A stretch of DNA of 64,000 bases from Virgibacillus halodenitrificans JCM 12304 (GTDB lineage Bacteria; Bacillota; Bacilli; Bacillales; Amphibacillaceae): contig NZ_BAZS01000005.1 in assembly GCF_001310895.1 (NCBI RefSeq), positions 62,001 to 126,000 on the forward strand, in the 5' to 3' direction. Under the pieces are notes generated by a model. That model made no database searches, was not told the DNA's origin, and saw only the letters and a list, made by a program, of their open reading frames with translations. This document shows, one piece after another, positions 54,272 to 61,790 of this stretch. The position numbers were made by a program, and so were the translations under genes. The number at the start of each line of letters is the position of its first letter. The first letter of the stretch is position 1.

Positions 54272-54325
54272 ACAATCGGGCGCAATTCTCTAACAAGGAT
54301 TAGCGCCCAATGTTGAAGAATCGGA
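54272..54325 (+). repeat. Dispersed palindromic element
   Basis: AATCGGGCGCAATTCTCT then AACAAGGATTAGCGCCCAA. GGGCGC and GCGCCC arms are intact. Ends in ATGTTGAAGAATCGG. Confidence 0.7.
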
Positions 54326-54354
54326 GCCTTTTGTTGGAAAAGGGGGAAGGTAAA

Positions 54355-54801
54355 TTGAACAAACAGACTTTTAACATAATAGGATGGATTTTACTTTTAG
54401 TAATGGGAGTATCCTGGATTGTGTTTGGTTATTCGAGCTGGTATCTGTTGTTACTCCCATTATCTTATATCAGTTTTTCAATCAGTGATGGTAGCATAAA
54501 AAAATTAGGGAAACTGTCTATATCACAAGCTACTTTAATCTTGTTTGCGTTAGCGGTATCGGTGGGTATTGTGTTTGGTCTAATTCAATTAGCAAATTAC
54601 GTCATTAACGAAAAATTACATCTTACAGGAGTAATCAAAACAGTCAGCCAGATAATTGCTATTATTATCTCGTTATACCTGTTAAGTTTACGTTTGGCAG
54701 CATTGTTTATAAGATATACGGTGATTCAAATGCTAATAAAACGTAAGTATTGTTATACAATATTGTGCCAGAATAGGGCGCACATCTGTAATAAGGGATA
54801 G
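54355..54801 (+). CDS. Membrane protein whose C-terminus reads into a repeat
   Basis: This 148-residue protein (TTG after GGGGGAAGG) has four predicted membrane segments. Its last residues (ILCQNRAHICNKG) are encoded by the repeat that begins at 54767, so a stop has been lost and the tail probably is not original. Expected end would be near residue 133. Function unknown. Confidence 0.6.
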   Translation: MNKQTFNIIGWILLLVMGVSWIVFGYSSWYLLLLPLSYISFSISDGSIKKLGKLSISQATLILFALAVSVGIVFGLIQLANYVINEKLHLTGVIKTVSQIIAIIISLYLLSLRLAALFIRYTVIQMLIKRKYCYTILCQNRAHICNKG

Positions 54802-54825
54802 CGCCGCATTTGCCATTGTAGAACC
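54767..54825 (+). repeat. Dispersed palindromic element
   Basis: TGCCAGAATAGGGCGCACATCT then AATAAGGGATAGCGCCGC. Arms GGGCGC and GCGCC. Its first half lies in the reading frame of the gene at 54355. Confidence 0.65.
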
Positions 54826-54855
54826 ATTTAACGGAAGAAAGGATGAGGTTTAAGT

Positions 54856-55032
54856 ATGGAAGTTATTATAATATTTATAGCAGGATTCATTGTGTTTATT
54901 ATAGCTATATTTTCGGTTATTAGGATGGCAACAACCAGAGTTACAGCGCCAACAGAGGATTTAAAAGAAGAAGTCACAAATCTTAAAGACAGAATTGACG
55001 AACTTGAAAATAATAAGAAAAATAACACCTGA
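54856..55032 (+). CDS. Small membrane-anchored coiled-coil protein
   Basis: This 58-residue protein has one N-terminal membrane helix (EVIIIFIAGFIVFIIAIFSV) and a charged helix (TEDLKEEVTNLKDRIDELEN) that looks like a short coiled coil. ATG follows AGGATGAGGTTTAAGT. Repeats flank it. Function unknown. Confidence 0.6.
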   Translation: MEVIIIFIAGFIVFIIAIFSVIRMATTRVTAPTEDLKEEVTNLKDRIDELENNKKNNT

Positions 55033-55041
55033 TATTTTCTT

Positions 55042-55098
55042 CTGGAATAGGGCGCTTTTCTGGCACAAGGGATAGCGTCCATTCCTTAAGACAAGGGC
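55042..55098 (+). repeat. Dispersed palindromic element
   Basis: TGGAATAGGGCGCTTTTC then ACAAGGGATAGCGTCCATT. One arm base differs (GCGTCC). Confidence 0.55.
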
Positions 55099-55168
55099 TA
55101 GTTTAGTTCAATAAGGTACAATTACTAGGCCTATCATTCGATTGAATATGCGGAAGGGAAAGTTAGAA

Positions 55169-55630
55169 ATGATACTTTTAAATGGAGTAAGCGGATTTAA
55201 TGGACCTGATCAAGTAACCGATGGAGATTACTTCAAAAAAATATGTTACTCGTTAATTCACACACTAAATGGGAATGTATTATCTTTTAGCGAACCAAAA
55301 GTTGCTCGACATTATTATGAAGTGAAAGTGAATGTTCTTGAGGAGAATTTGTCTATCCTACTCAATAATGTATATCCATTTATCGCTTTTGCTTCATCAG
55401 TTGACTATGGCTATATTGAGTTTGTTGATAACGAGCTGTTGTTAAATGGATTTAGTCCTTACTATCGCGTTCTATGTTCAAATGAGTTAAATGAACCACT
55501 AGTGATAAAGGAGAGTAAGGGAAGAATTACTGTAGAAAACGAGAATGAACTTAATGATGCTGAAGTATATAACATTAAATATTGGAAATCTAAAACCGTA
55601 GGAGATATTGTCTTCAACTATTGGGATTGA
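55169..55630 (+). CDS. Hypothetical protein, 153 residues
   Basis: This soluble protein begins MILLNGVSGFNGPDQVTDGD and contains FAFASSVDYGYIEFVDNELLLN and a C-terminal GDIVFNYWD. It has several aromatic residues in a beta-rich pattern. ATG at 55169 follows GGAAGGGAAAG. Repeats lie on both sides. I do not recognise the family; an immunity-type role is a guess. Confidence 0.55.
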   Translation: MILLNGVSGFNGPDQVTDGDYFKKICYSLIHTLNGNVLSFSEPKVARHYYEVKVNVLEENLSILLNNVYPFIAFASSVDYGYIEFVDNELLLNGFSPYYRVLCSNELNEPLVIKESKGRITVENENELNDAEVYNIKYWKSKTVGDIVFNYWD

Positions 55631-55664
55631 ATACAAATTAAAGTTTGTAAAGTAATGCACTTAA

Positions 55665-55720
55665 ACAATCGGGCGCTAATCTGGAATAAAGGATAGCGCC
55701 CCATTTGTCATTGTGTGGCC
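55665..55720 (+). repeat. Dispersed palindromic element, best copy
   Basis: AATCGGGCGCTAATCTGGAA then TAAAGGATAGCGCCCC. GGGCGCTA and TAGCGCCC are perfect 8-base arms. This is the clearest palindrome of the family. Confidence 0.75.
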
Positions 55721-55920
55721 AAATTGTTAAACAAACTCGCAAGAGAAATAAGAAAGATAGGAATAGATTTTTAAAGTTTGGAGTTCTTTAAAATAAATTA
55801 TGTTAAAATTAAGTTAAATACCAATATTTAGTGTATTCGAGAAAACACGGGATATTAAGGCTCTAAATAATTGCGGTACAACTGTTTTTTTCCGAAATCA
55901 AGTAACAGGGAGAGGATTAC

Positions 55921-56094
55921 TTGGCCATTTGGTGGAGAATAGTTCGTTTGTTAATTCTTGCTGCTGGTATAGGAATAGCTTTTTACTTTTTTGATGGGTG
56001 GATGGAATATATAGGATTTATTGTATTTGCAACAATTATCACTATTGTGTTAGATAAATTTGAAGACCGCAACAAAATGATAGCTGATAAGTAA
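55921..56094 (+). CDS. Small two-TM membrane protein
   Basis: This 57-residue protein starts at TTG (MAIWWRIVRLLILAAGIGIA) and has two predicted helices, the second followed by DKFEDRNKMIADK. CAGGGAGAGG lies 7-16 bases upstream. Repeats flank it at 55665 and 56111. Function unknown. Confidence 0.55.
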   Translation: MAIWWRIVRLLILAAGIGIAFYFFDGWMEYIGFIVFATIITIVLDKFEDRNKMIADK

Positions 56095-56110
56095 AGTTAT
56101 ATAATAATTG

Positions 56111-56176
56111 TTCATTAATTGGCGCGATTACCGCAAAGCGTTGTTCCAAAATAGAGCCATTTTGTTGAAGAATTAG
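56111..56176 (+). repeat. Dispersed element, degenerate
   Basis: TTAATTGGCGCGATTACC then CAAAATAGAGCCATTTTGTT. The GGCGCG arm is present and the second half is diverged. Confidence 0.4.
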
Positions 56177-56233
56177 TTATTAGTTTTTTGTGTTAATACA
56201 CTAACTAAAACTAGCAGGAAAGGAGTGCTAAAT

Positions 56234-56413
56234 ATGGCTGTTGGTCTTATTGGATTAGCGTCTTTAGTAATATGGATTACAGTAAGCAGAGAATTAAGTA
56301 AACCATCGAAAAAGCAAAGCAAACAGAAAATAATAACTTTAATGTCCGCAGGTAGTTTATCAACGTTAATAATTACCGTTTCACTTTTTCGAGATTTGCC
56401 TTTCTTCCGCTAA
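56234..56413 (+). CDS. Small membrane protein
   Basis: This 59-residue protein begins MAVGLIGLASLVIWITVSRE, then a basic loop (KPSKKQSKQK) and a second helix ending LFRDLPFFR. ATG at 56234 follows GGAAAGGAGTGCTAAAT. Function unknown. Confidence 0.6.
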   Translation: MAVGLIGLASLVIWITVSRELSKPSKKQSKQKIITLMSAGSLSTLIITVSLFRDLPFFR

Positions 56414-56579
56414 AGGGTGTTTTAACCGAATAACGTATTCGTTTATTAGGCCATTAAAAAGGTTAAATCGGTCTAGAAACGGCATAAATTAGAGAGGGTT
56501 AACTATGACATTTGGTGTTCCAAGATTTTAGTAACTTTACTCGATTAGGACAGTATAGGAGGAAGTTAGGGAGGATTAA

Positions 56580-56731
56580 ATGAAGAATAAAGCTAACTTG
56601 AAAACTATAAACTGGAGTATTTTCATATCAATAACAAAAGGTGAGCAATATTTTTTAACTATACTGTATGTATATTAACTGAAAATGAAGGCGTTTCCGC
56701 TGATGTTGGGTTGGAGATGAAACCAAACTAG
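56580..56731 (+). pseudogene. Small frameshifted gene
   Basis: ATG after GGGAGGATTAA opens MKNKANLKTINWSIFISITK; one frame stops at 56678, but a second frame continues TVCILTENEGVSADVGLEMK then PN to TAG at 56731. One indel near 56665 would join them into a protein of about 50 residues. No family is recognised. Confidence 0.4.
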
Positions 56732-56792
56732 TTGGAAAGGGGGGGAGGGCCGTATTTCCTTATAGCCAATAAGATAAGTGAGGTTGAAAGAT

Positions 56793-56924
56793 TTGCAGAG
56801 AAAAGATTTTATTTTTATATCTAATTTAATACTTGTGAGTACATGTTTATTAAAAAAGAGACCTTATAAATCGAATGTTGGTTACACCATTTTTAGACCA
56901 ATTGGAGAGAAGAATAGGATATAG
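56793..56924 (+). CDS. Tiny SNVGYTI peptide, copy 1
   Basis: This 43-residue peptide starts at TTG after GAGGTTGAAAGA and has one hydrophobic segment (FIFISNLILVSTCLL) and then KKRPYKSNVGYTIFRPIG. The C-terminal SNVGYTI-[FY]-[KR]-PIG block is shared with the 38-residue peptide at 60760. The N-terminus is also alike (QRK-x-F-I). Two related tiny ORFs with matching ribosome sites support a real gene family. Function is unknown. Confidence 0.65.
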   Translation: MQRKDFIFISNLILVSTCLLKKRPYKSNVGYTIFRPIGEKNRI

Positions 56925-56977
56925 GTAGTGATGTCTTTTTTTATATCATTAGTGAAGAAGATTCATAGAATAAGAAA

Positions 56978-57005
56978 GACCGCGCATGCTGTTACTTGAC
57001 GCGGC
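56978..57005 (-). terminator. Terminator of the MFS gene (- strand)
   Basis: On the - strand GGCCGCG and CGCGGTC form a stem followed by TTTCTTATTC. It lies about 110 bases after the transporter gene. Confidence 0.6.
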
Positions 57006-57112
57006 CAGTAAACATTCTTTTCAAGAGAAGGATAGGAAACAAAAGACTTCAACGTATGACATGAGACACATAGGAGTGATTCTTCCTGTTCATTTCTACT
57101 TCTTACAACTCA

Positions 57113-58355
57113 TTAATGCCCCCTTGCCAGCTCTTTTCTATTTTTCTTTTTGAATTGATTGGACACCGTACCTTCTTTCCCAGACACGATACCTGCTATT
57201 AGAATTATAACAGAAATGAGGAGTAAGAATAGAATCGGCAATGTCCATCCATCGCTTATGTCATGCAAAACACCAACAAGCACAGGACCGCCAGCAGCTA
57301 GAAGATAGCCAAATGATTGAGCCATGCCAGACAGTTCTGCAGCTTCTTTTCCATCTTTTGTTCGTATTGTAAAGAACATCATCGAGAGACTGAAACCACT
57401 TCCGCCGGCAATACCAAGCAGAATTGCCGATAAGGGTACAAGCATCACACTACCCAGCAGTAATCCGCAGAATCCAATCATAAACAATACAGCAGTTCCA
57501 ACAGCTAAACCAATTTGATTCTTTAGTTTTTCAGCGATAACCGGAACAACAAAAGTAGTTGGAATTAATGCTGCTTGCAAGAGGAAGACCATCCAACCGG
57601 CAGTGCTGGATTATAACCGATCGAGTTTAACATATCCGGCATCCAGGTGATTAACGTATAAAAGGCTAACGACTGTCCGCCCATAAACAGGGTCACACCC
57701 CAGGCGAGCGGGGAACGCCATAAATTCGTTTTTGGTTCTGTTGCTACACCAGCTTCAGGTTCACGCTTTTTCCGTAGCTGTGGGAGCCAGATGAGTAAAG
57801 ATATAACTGCAAGAAATCCCCAGATACCGAGCGCTCCTTGCCACCCCATATTGCCAATAGAAGAAATTGGTACACTCAAGCCAGAGCCCAGAGCACCAAA
57901 TATATTCATGAAAACAGCATATATACCTGTCATGATGCCTATTTTCAAAGGAAAACTCATTTTAATAATTGCTGGAATTAAAACATTCCCAATGGCGATA
58001 GCAGACCAATAAAAAGTGTTCCAATAAATAAGAAAGTGATTCCTGTTATGGATCGAATGATAATACCAGTAATCAGCACTGCTAATGACAGTGCTATTGT
58101 CCATTCCATTCCTATCCGGTTCGCTATTTTCGGGGCAAAAGGCGAAAGAATTGCAAATGCAAGCAAAGGCAATGTTGTTATTAACCCTGCTACAGAGTTG
58201 CTGATGCCAAGATCGTCCCGGATAAAAGTAATAAGTGCCCCGACGGAAGTGATGGGCACCCTTAAGTTCGTCCCGACTAACAGAACTCCTATTAGTAATA
58301 ACCAGCTGGCTTTCGTAGTGTTGTTGTTTGTGTATACTCCTGGTAGTTTCTCCAT
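57113..58355 (-). pseudogene. CynX/NimT-family MFS transporter, two frameshifts
   Basis: Three frames together form one 12-helix transporter of about 410 residues. The first (58355-57978) holds GTNLRVPITSVGALI, the second (58104-57565) GLGSGLSVPISS, and the third (57592-57113) ends FLLLISVIILIAGIVSGKEG. The joins are near 57990 and 57590. It lies directly downstream of the GntR gene and overlaps it at the start, so an operon is likely. It may export or import a small compound such as cyanate or a nitro-imidazole, but that is only a family statement. Confidence 0.7.
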
Positions 58356-58356
58356 A

Positions 58357-59046
58357 CTACTCCTCCATCATTGTAATTATATTTTCCTTTAATACCTCCA
58401 TATCATGCTCAACATAAGAAGCGGCAGAATTTTCATCCTGCTTCTGAATGGCTTCAAAAAGTCCGAGATGAACCTCCTGTTCTAGTGGAAAGGATGGCTT
58501 CATAACCATGAAATCATGAACAAAAGAATACAGTATATCAGTCATATGTTCATATAAATCAACCAGTAACTGATTGCCGGAGGCCTGCACAATCGTTTTA
58601 TGAAACTGAATATCGGAAGCAATAAACTGGTCCAAGTCTTGGTTTACAGATGCATTCTTAGAACGATCTATATATGTTTTAATCATTGCCAAATCAGCTT
58701 CTGTTCTTTGTTCAGCAGCCATCTGAGCTGCTTGTTTTTCCAAAGCTAATCGTACTTCAAGTGTTTCGAGCATGGTGGATTTTTTTATATGACGCTCCAA
58801 TGCGGCGCCGAGAACACTTGTGGATCGTACAATGGTTCCACTACCTTGTTTTGTTTCCAATAAACCGGCGTGTACTAAAGCTCGAATTGCTTCCCTTAAT
58901 GTATTACGGCTAACGTCAAATTCCTCCATTAGTTCCATTTCAGGCGGAAGTTTTTCTCCTACCTTCCATTCTCTTTGTTCAATTAAATGTTCCATCTGTT
59001 CTGCAACCTGTTCTACTAGTGACTTGCGATTTGTTTTACGGATCAT
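58357..59046 (-). CDS. GntR family regulator (FadR/FCD type)
   Basis: This 229-residue protein has the winged helix of GntR regulators (PPEMELMEEFDVSRNTLREA then IRALVHAGLLETKQGSGTIV) and a helical FCD ligand-binding domain ending VEHDMEVLKENIITMMEE. ATG at 59046 follows GGAGGGACACA. It probably controls the MFS transporter gene, which follows without a gap. Ligand unknown. Confidence 0.88.
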   Translation of the reverse strand: MIRKTNRKSLVEQVAEQMEHLIEQREWKVGEKLPPEMELMEEFDVSRNTLREAIRALVHAGLLETKQGSGTIVRSTSVLGAALERHIKKSTMLETLEVRLALEKQAAQMAAEQRTEADLAMIKTYIDRSKNASVNQDLDQFIASDIQFHKTIVQASGNQLLVDLYEHMTDILYSFVHDFMVMKPSFPLEQEVHLGLFEAIQKQDENSAASYVEHDMEVLKENIITMMEE

Positions 59047-59374
59047 TGTGTCCCTCCATAAAATTTGTAGGATGATTGGGATATAGGATATTGTAATCCA
59101 GTGGAACTCCTTTGTAAATGTTTTAAGCTTTTGTAACAAAAATAGATAGATAATGGCGTTGATCAGAGTTCTGGTAATAGTAAAAAGCTGTGAAACAATT
59201 ATGTGATTAAAAAAATAACGTTTGAAGAGACTTGGCTTTTTACTCCAAACAGAATAGTAGGTTTTATTTGAAAATTATTAAGCTAGCAATTTAAAGCTGT
59301 TATAATGAGGCTAGTTATTTGATGGCTTTTAGATTGGGTATGGCATGAATAGAGCAACATAAATGTAAAATGGC

Positions 59375-59412
59375 TTAAGGCAGGTGGAAACGATGGAAGA
59401 GAGGTTCCGTGA
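59375..59412 (+). repeat. Duplicate of the response-regulator 5' end
   Basis: AAGGCAGGTGGAAA and the following ATGGAAGAGAGGTTCCGT match the region just before and at the start of the response regulator gene at 60931-60959, with only a few base differences. The reading frame then diverges (GAGCTCAGAAAG) and stops. It marks a duplication. Confidence 0.75.
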
Positions 59413-59438
59413 GCTCAGAAAGTGTTTCATAATAAATA

Positions 59439-59620
59439 GCTAATGGACAAAATCAGGTTCGCAAATGCCGAAAGTGTCCAATAGAGCAGTGGCTAATGGA
59501 CAAAATCAGGTTCGCAAATGCCAAAAGTGTCCAATAGAGCCTGGCTAATGGACAAAAACATCTCCGCAAATGCCGAAAGTGTCCATGAAATATAGTTAAT
59601 GGAGAAAACAGGGAGCTCAA
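59439..59620 (+). repeat. Tandem palindromic repeats, TGGACA...TGTCCA
   Basis: Three near-identical units begin GCTAATGGACAAAATC and end AAAGTGTCCA at 59444-59480, 59497-59533 and 59549-59585, about 52-53 bases apart; a weaker fourth follows (AATGGAGAAAACAGG). Each is an inverted repeat TGGACA/TGTCCA with GCAAATGCC in the middle. They do not resemble CRISPR spacers. Confidence 0.8.
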
Positions 59621-59642
59621 ATATGGGGTAGGGGGGAAAGTG

Positions 59643-60128
59643 ATGGGAAAGCAGATATTCAAGGGTCGTTATACAACGGAAAACGATAACGACATTGTAG
59701 TTTTCATTATTGGCATGCGAATCAACAGAAGACTTGCCATTCATAAGTGGTTGCCGGTTTTTTTAGCAATGCCTTCTATGATAAAGGAATTATACACCCA
59801 TCAGGAGGAACTTGGATTTTTGTCTATGGAAAGTTTCTTTGGTCTAAGGACTACTGTCATGATTCAGTATTGGAATTCAACGGAAGACCTTTTAACGTAT
59901 GCAAGGGGAGAGAAACATTTAAAAGCCTGGAAAGCTTTTAATCAAAAGGTAGGCAACAATAATGCGGTTGGTATTTATCACGAAACCTACCAAATTAAAA
60001 AAGGAACCTATGAATCTGTCTATGGTAACATGCCATTATACGGATTAAGCAAGGCTCTTCCACACCTCCCAATTGGCAGAGAAATAAATAATGCCAGAAA
60101 AAGACTGGAATTTGATAAAATAAACTAA
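59643..60128 (+). CDS. DUF4188-family protein (monooxygenase-like)
   Basis: This 161-residue protein has MGKQIFKGRYTTENDNDIVV, FIIGMRINRRLAIHKWLPVF and a YARGEKHLKAWKAF stretch, typical of DUF4188, a group with a ferredoxin-like fold related to ABM monooxygenases. The family role is not established. ATG follows AGGGGGGAAAGTG. Confidence 0.75.
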   Translation: MGKQIFKGRYTTENDNDIVVFIIGMRINRRLAIHKWLPVFLAMPSMIKELYTHQEELGFLSMESFFGLRTTVMIQYWNSTEDLLTYARGEKHLKAWKAFNQKVGNNNAVGIYHETYQIKKGTYESVYGNMPLYGLSKALPHLPIGREINNARKRLEFDKIN

Positions 60129-60225
60129 ATAATTTTTTGTGGGCGATCTTCGAAAAAGAATACATTCTGATAAAATTTTACTATTCAGATATTCATCAAA
60201 TATACAATGAAGGGGAGAAAAGCAA

Positions 60226-60684
60226 ATGAAGATTAGCTTAGAAAAAATGAATGCAACCGAATTTCAACAGTATTTAAACTATGCAATTAGAAACTATGCA
60301 GATGAACATATTAAAGCAGGTGATTGGGAGCAAGAAGATGCTATCAATAAGGCAACAAGTGAATTTGAAAAACTATTGCCTGAAAACGAGAAAACCGATA
60401 ACAATTATTTATTTACAATACGGAGTAATAATCAAGAAGTTGGTATGATTTGGCTTGCTCAAAGAACAAGTGATGAGGGTTTTATCTATGACGTTAATAT
60501 CTGGGATGGTAACCAAGGGAAAGGCTACGGGAAACAAGCAATGATAGAGCTGGAAACCGTTGCGAAAAAAATAGGATTAAAAAGTATAGGCCTGCACGTC
60601 TTTGGACACAACAAAGTAGCACGAGATTTATACAAAAAGATAGGTTATATAGAAACAAATATTAAAATGAAAAAGATATTATAG
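60226..60684 (+). CDS. GNAT family N-acetyltransferase
   Basis: This 152-residue protein has IWDGNQGKGYGKQAMIELET as acetyl-CoA loop and GLHVFGHNKVARDLYKKIGY as the end. It is the paralog of the protein at 8658, and keeps the eight residues missing there. ATG follows AAGGGGAGAAAAGCA. Substrate unknown. Confidence 0.88.
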   Translation: MKISLEKMNATEFQQYLNYAIRNYADEHIKAGDWEQEDAINKATSEFEKLLPENEKTDNNYLFTIRSNNQEVGMIWLAQRTSDEGFIYDVNIWDGNQGKGYGKQAMIELETVAKKIGLKSIGLHVFGHNKVARDLYKKIGYIETNIKMKKIL

Positions 60685-60759
60685 TTACGAAGGTTACTTC
60701 TATTAGAAGCATATTCTATCAGGCTATTATAGCCAATATTATAAACGTAGGTGAAAGCT

Positions 60760-60876
60760 TTGCAACGAAAAAGTTTTATTTTAGTATATATTCTATTACT
60801 TGTCACTTTCTGTTTCATAAAGAAATCGAATGTTGGATACACAATCTATAAGCCAATTGGAGTCAAACAGGAGTAA
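60760..60876 (+). CDS. Tiny SNVGYTI peptide, copy 2
   Basis: This 38-residue peptide starts at TTG after TAGGTGAAAGC, and has the hydrophobic FILVYILLLVTFCFI and the tail KKSNVGYTIYKPIGVKQE. It matches the peptide at 56793 in both the N-terminal QRK-x-F-I and the SNVGYTI-x-x-PIG block. It may be a signal or membrane peptide. It is on the same strand, 66 bases before the response regulator. Confidence 0.65.
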   Translation: MQRKSFILVYILLLVTFCFIKKSNVGYTIYKPIGVKQE

Positions 60877-60941
60877 CCACTTGTAGATGTAGATTGAGCC
60901 AAAAATAATTAGGCGGATTAATTTAAAGGCAGGTGGAAAAT

Positions 60942-61628
60942 ATGGAAGAGAGGTTCCGTATATTAATAATTGAAGATGATCAGGAGATTAGTAGATTATT
61001 ATGTATGATTATTGAAAAGGCTGGGATGGTTGCAGTTCCGGCATATTCCGGAACAGAAGGTTTATTACAACTACAGCAAAACCAATACGATTTAGTCCTA
61101 TTGGATTTGATGTTACCGGGACAGAGTGGAGAAGAGTTGATCATGCAGGTGAGAGAAGGAAATAGCCTGCCAATTATTGTGATTTCAGCTAAGGTAGGTA
61201 TTCAGGATAAAGTCCACGTATTGAAAATGGGAGCAGATGATTACATAACGAAGCCATTTAATAAACTAGAAGTGATGGCAAGGGTCGAGGTGCAATTACG
61301 TAAGTCTAGTGATCAATTACCGAGCCCGTCAAAAACGGAAAGAGTTTGGCGGGATCTAAGAATTCGCCCAGACAAACGATCCGCCACCTTAGAAAATCAG
61401 GAGCTGCAATTAACAAATGCTGAGTTTGATATTCTATTATTTTTGGTAAGCGCTCCAGAACGTGCTTTTTCAAAAAGGCAAATCTATGAAGGTATTTGGA
61501 CTGGCCCCTATCTAGGCGATGATAATACAATTAGTGTACATGTTTCTAATATACGTAAAAAAATGGCTGAAATTACCTCTGTTGCATACATAAAGACCAT
61601 TTGGGGAGTAGGCTTTATGCTGATTTGA
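60942..61628 (+). CDS. OmpR-family response regulator
   Basis: This 228-residue protein has a receiver domain (RFRILIIEDDQEISRLL, phospho-acceptor Asp in YDLVLLDLMLPGQSG, Lys in DYITKPFN) and a winged-helix C-terminus (LTNAEFDILLFLVSAPERAF; SVHVSNIRKKM; IKTIWGVGFMLI). ATG at 60942 follows AAAGGCAGGTGG; the GTG at 60933 sits within that site. It would be phosphorylated by the kinase at 63472 and likely controls the ABC genes that follow. Confidence 0.92.
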   Translation: MEERFRILIIEDDQEISRLLCMIIEKAGMVAVPAYSGTEGLLQLQQNQYDLVLLDLMLPGQSGEELIMQVREGNSLPIIVISAKVGIQDKVHVLKMGADDYITKPFNKLEVMARVEVQLRKSSDQLPSPSKTERVWRDLRIRPDKRSATLENQELQLTNAEFDILLFLVSAPERAFSKRQIYEGIWTGPYLGDDNTISVHVSNIRKKMAEITSVAYIKTIWGVGFMLI

Positions 61629-61696
61629 AAAATGAGAATTGCCCTGGATCGTTCGAATTTAGCCTGTCCTCCTTTGAGCGCTTTCGCTTTTCCTCA

Positions 61697-61718
61697 TTCT
61701 TTATGATTTCTTTATGTT
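61697..61718 (+). promoter_or_regulatory. Direct repeat upstream of the ABC genes
   Basis: TTCTTTATGAT (61697-61707) is followed directly by TTCTTTATGTT (61708-61718), an 11-base period typical of OmpR-family binding sites. It lies about 75 bases before the ABC ATPase gene. Confidence 0.5.
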
Positions 61719-61790
61719 TTGTTTAATGGAATTTAAAGGCACCTAAGCTACACTAAATGTATACAGAAAAATAGCGAAGGAGCCAAAAAC

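Noticed and set aside
55665-55720. attC site of a classical integron
   Set aside because: The element lacks the GTTRRRY/RYYYAAC core pairs of attC and no integrase is seen, although the gene layout recalls cassettes.
58686-58913. + strand frame inside the GntR gene
   Set aside because: It is opposite a regulator with complete GntR and FCD motifs.
59439-59620. CRISPR-like array
   Set aside because: The repeated units are contiguous palindromes with nearly no unique spacers, and no cas gene is in the window.
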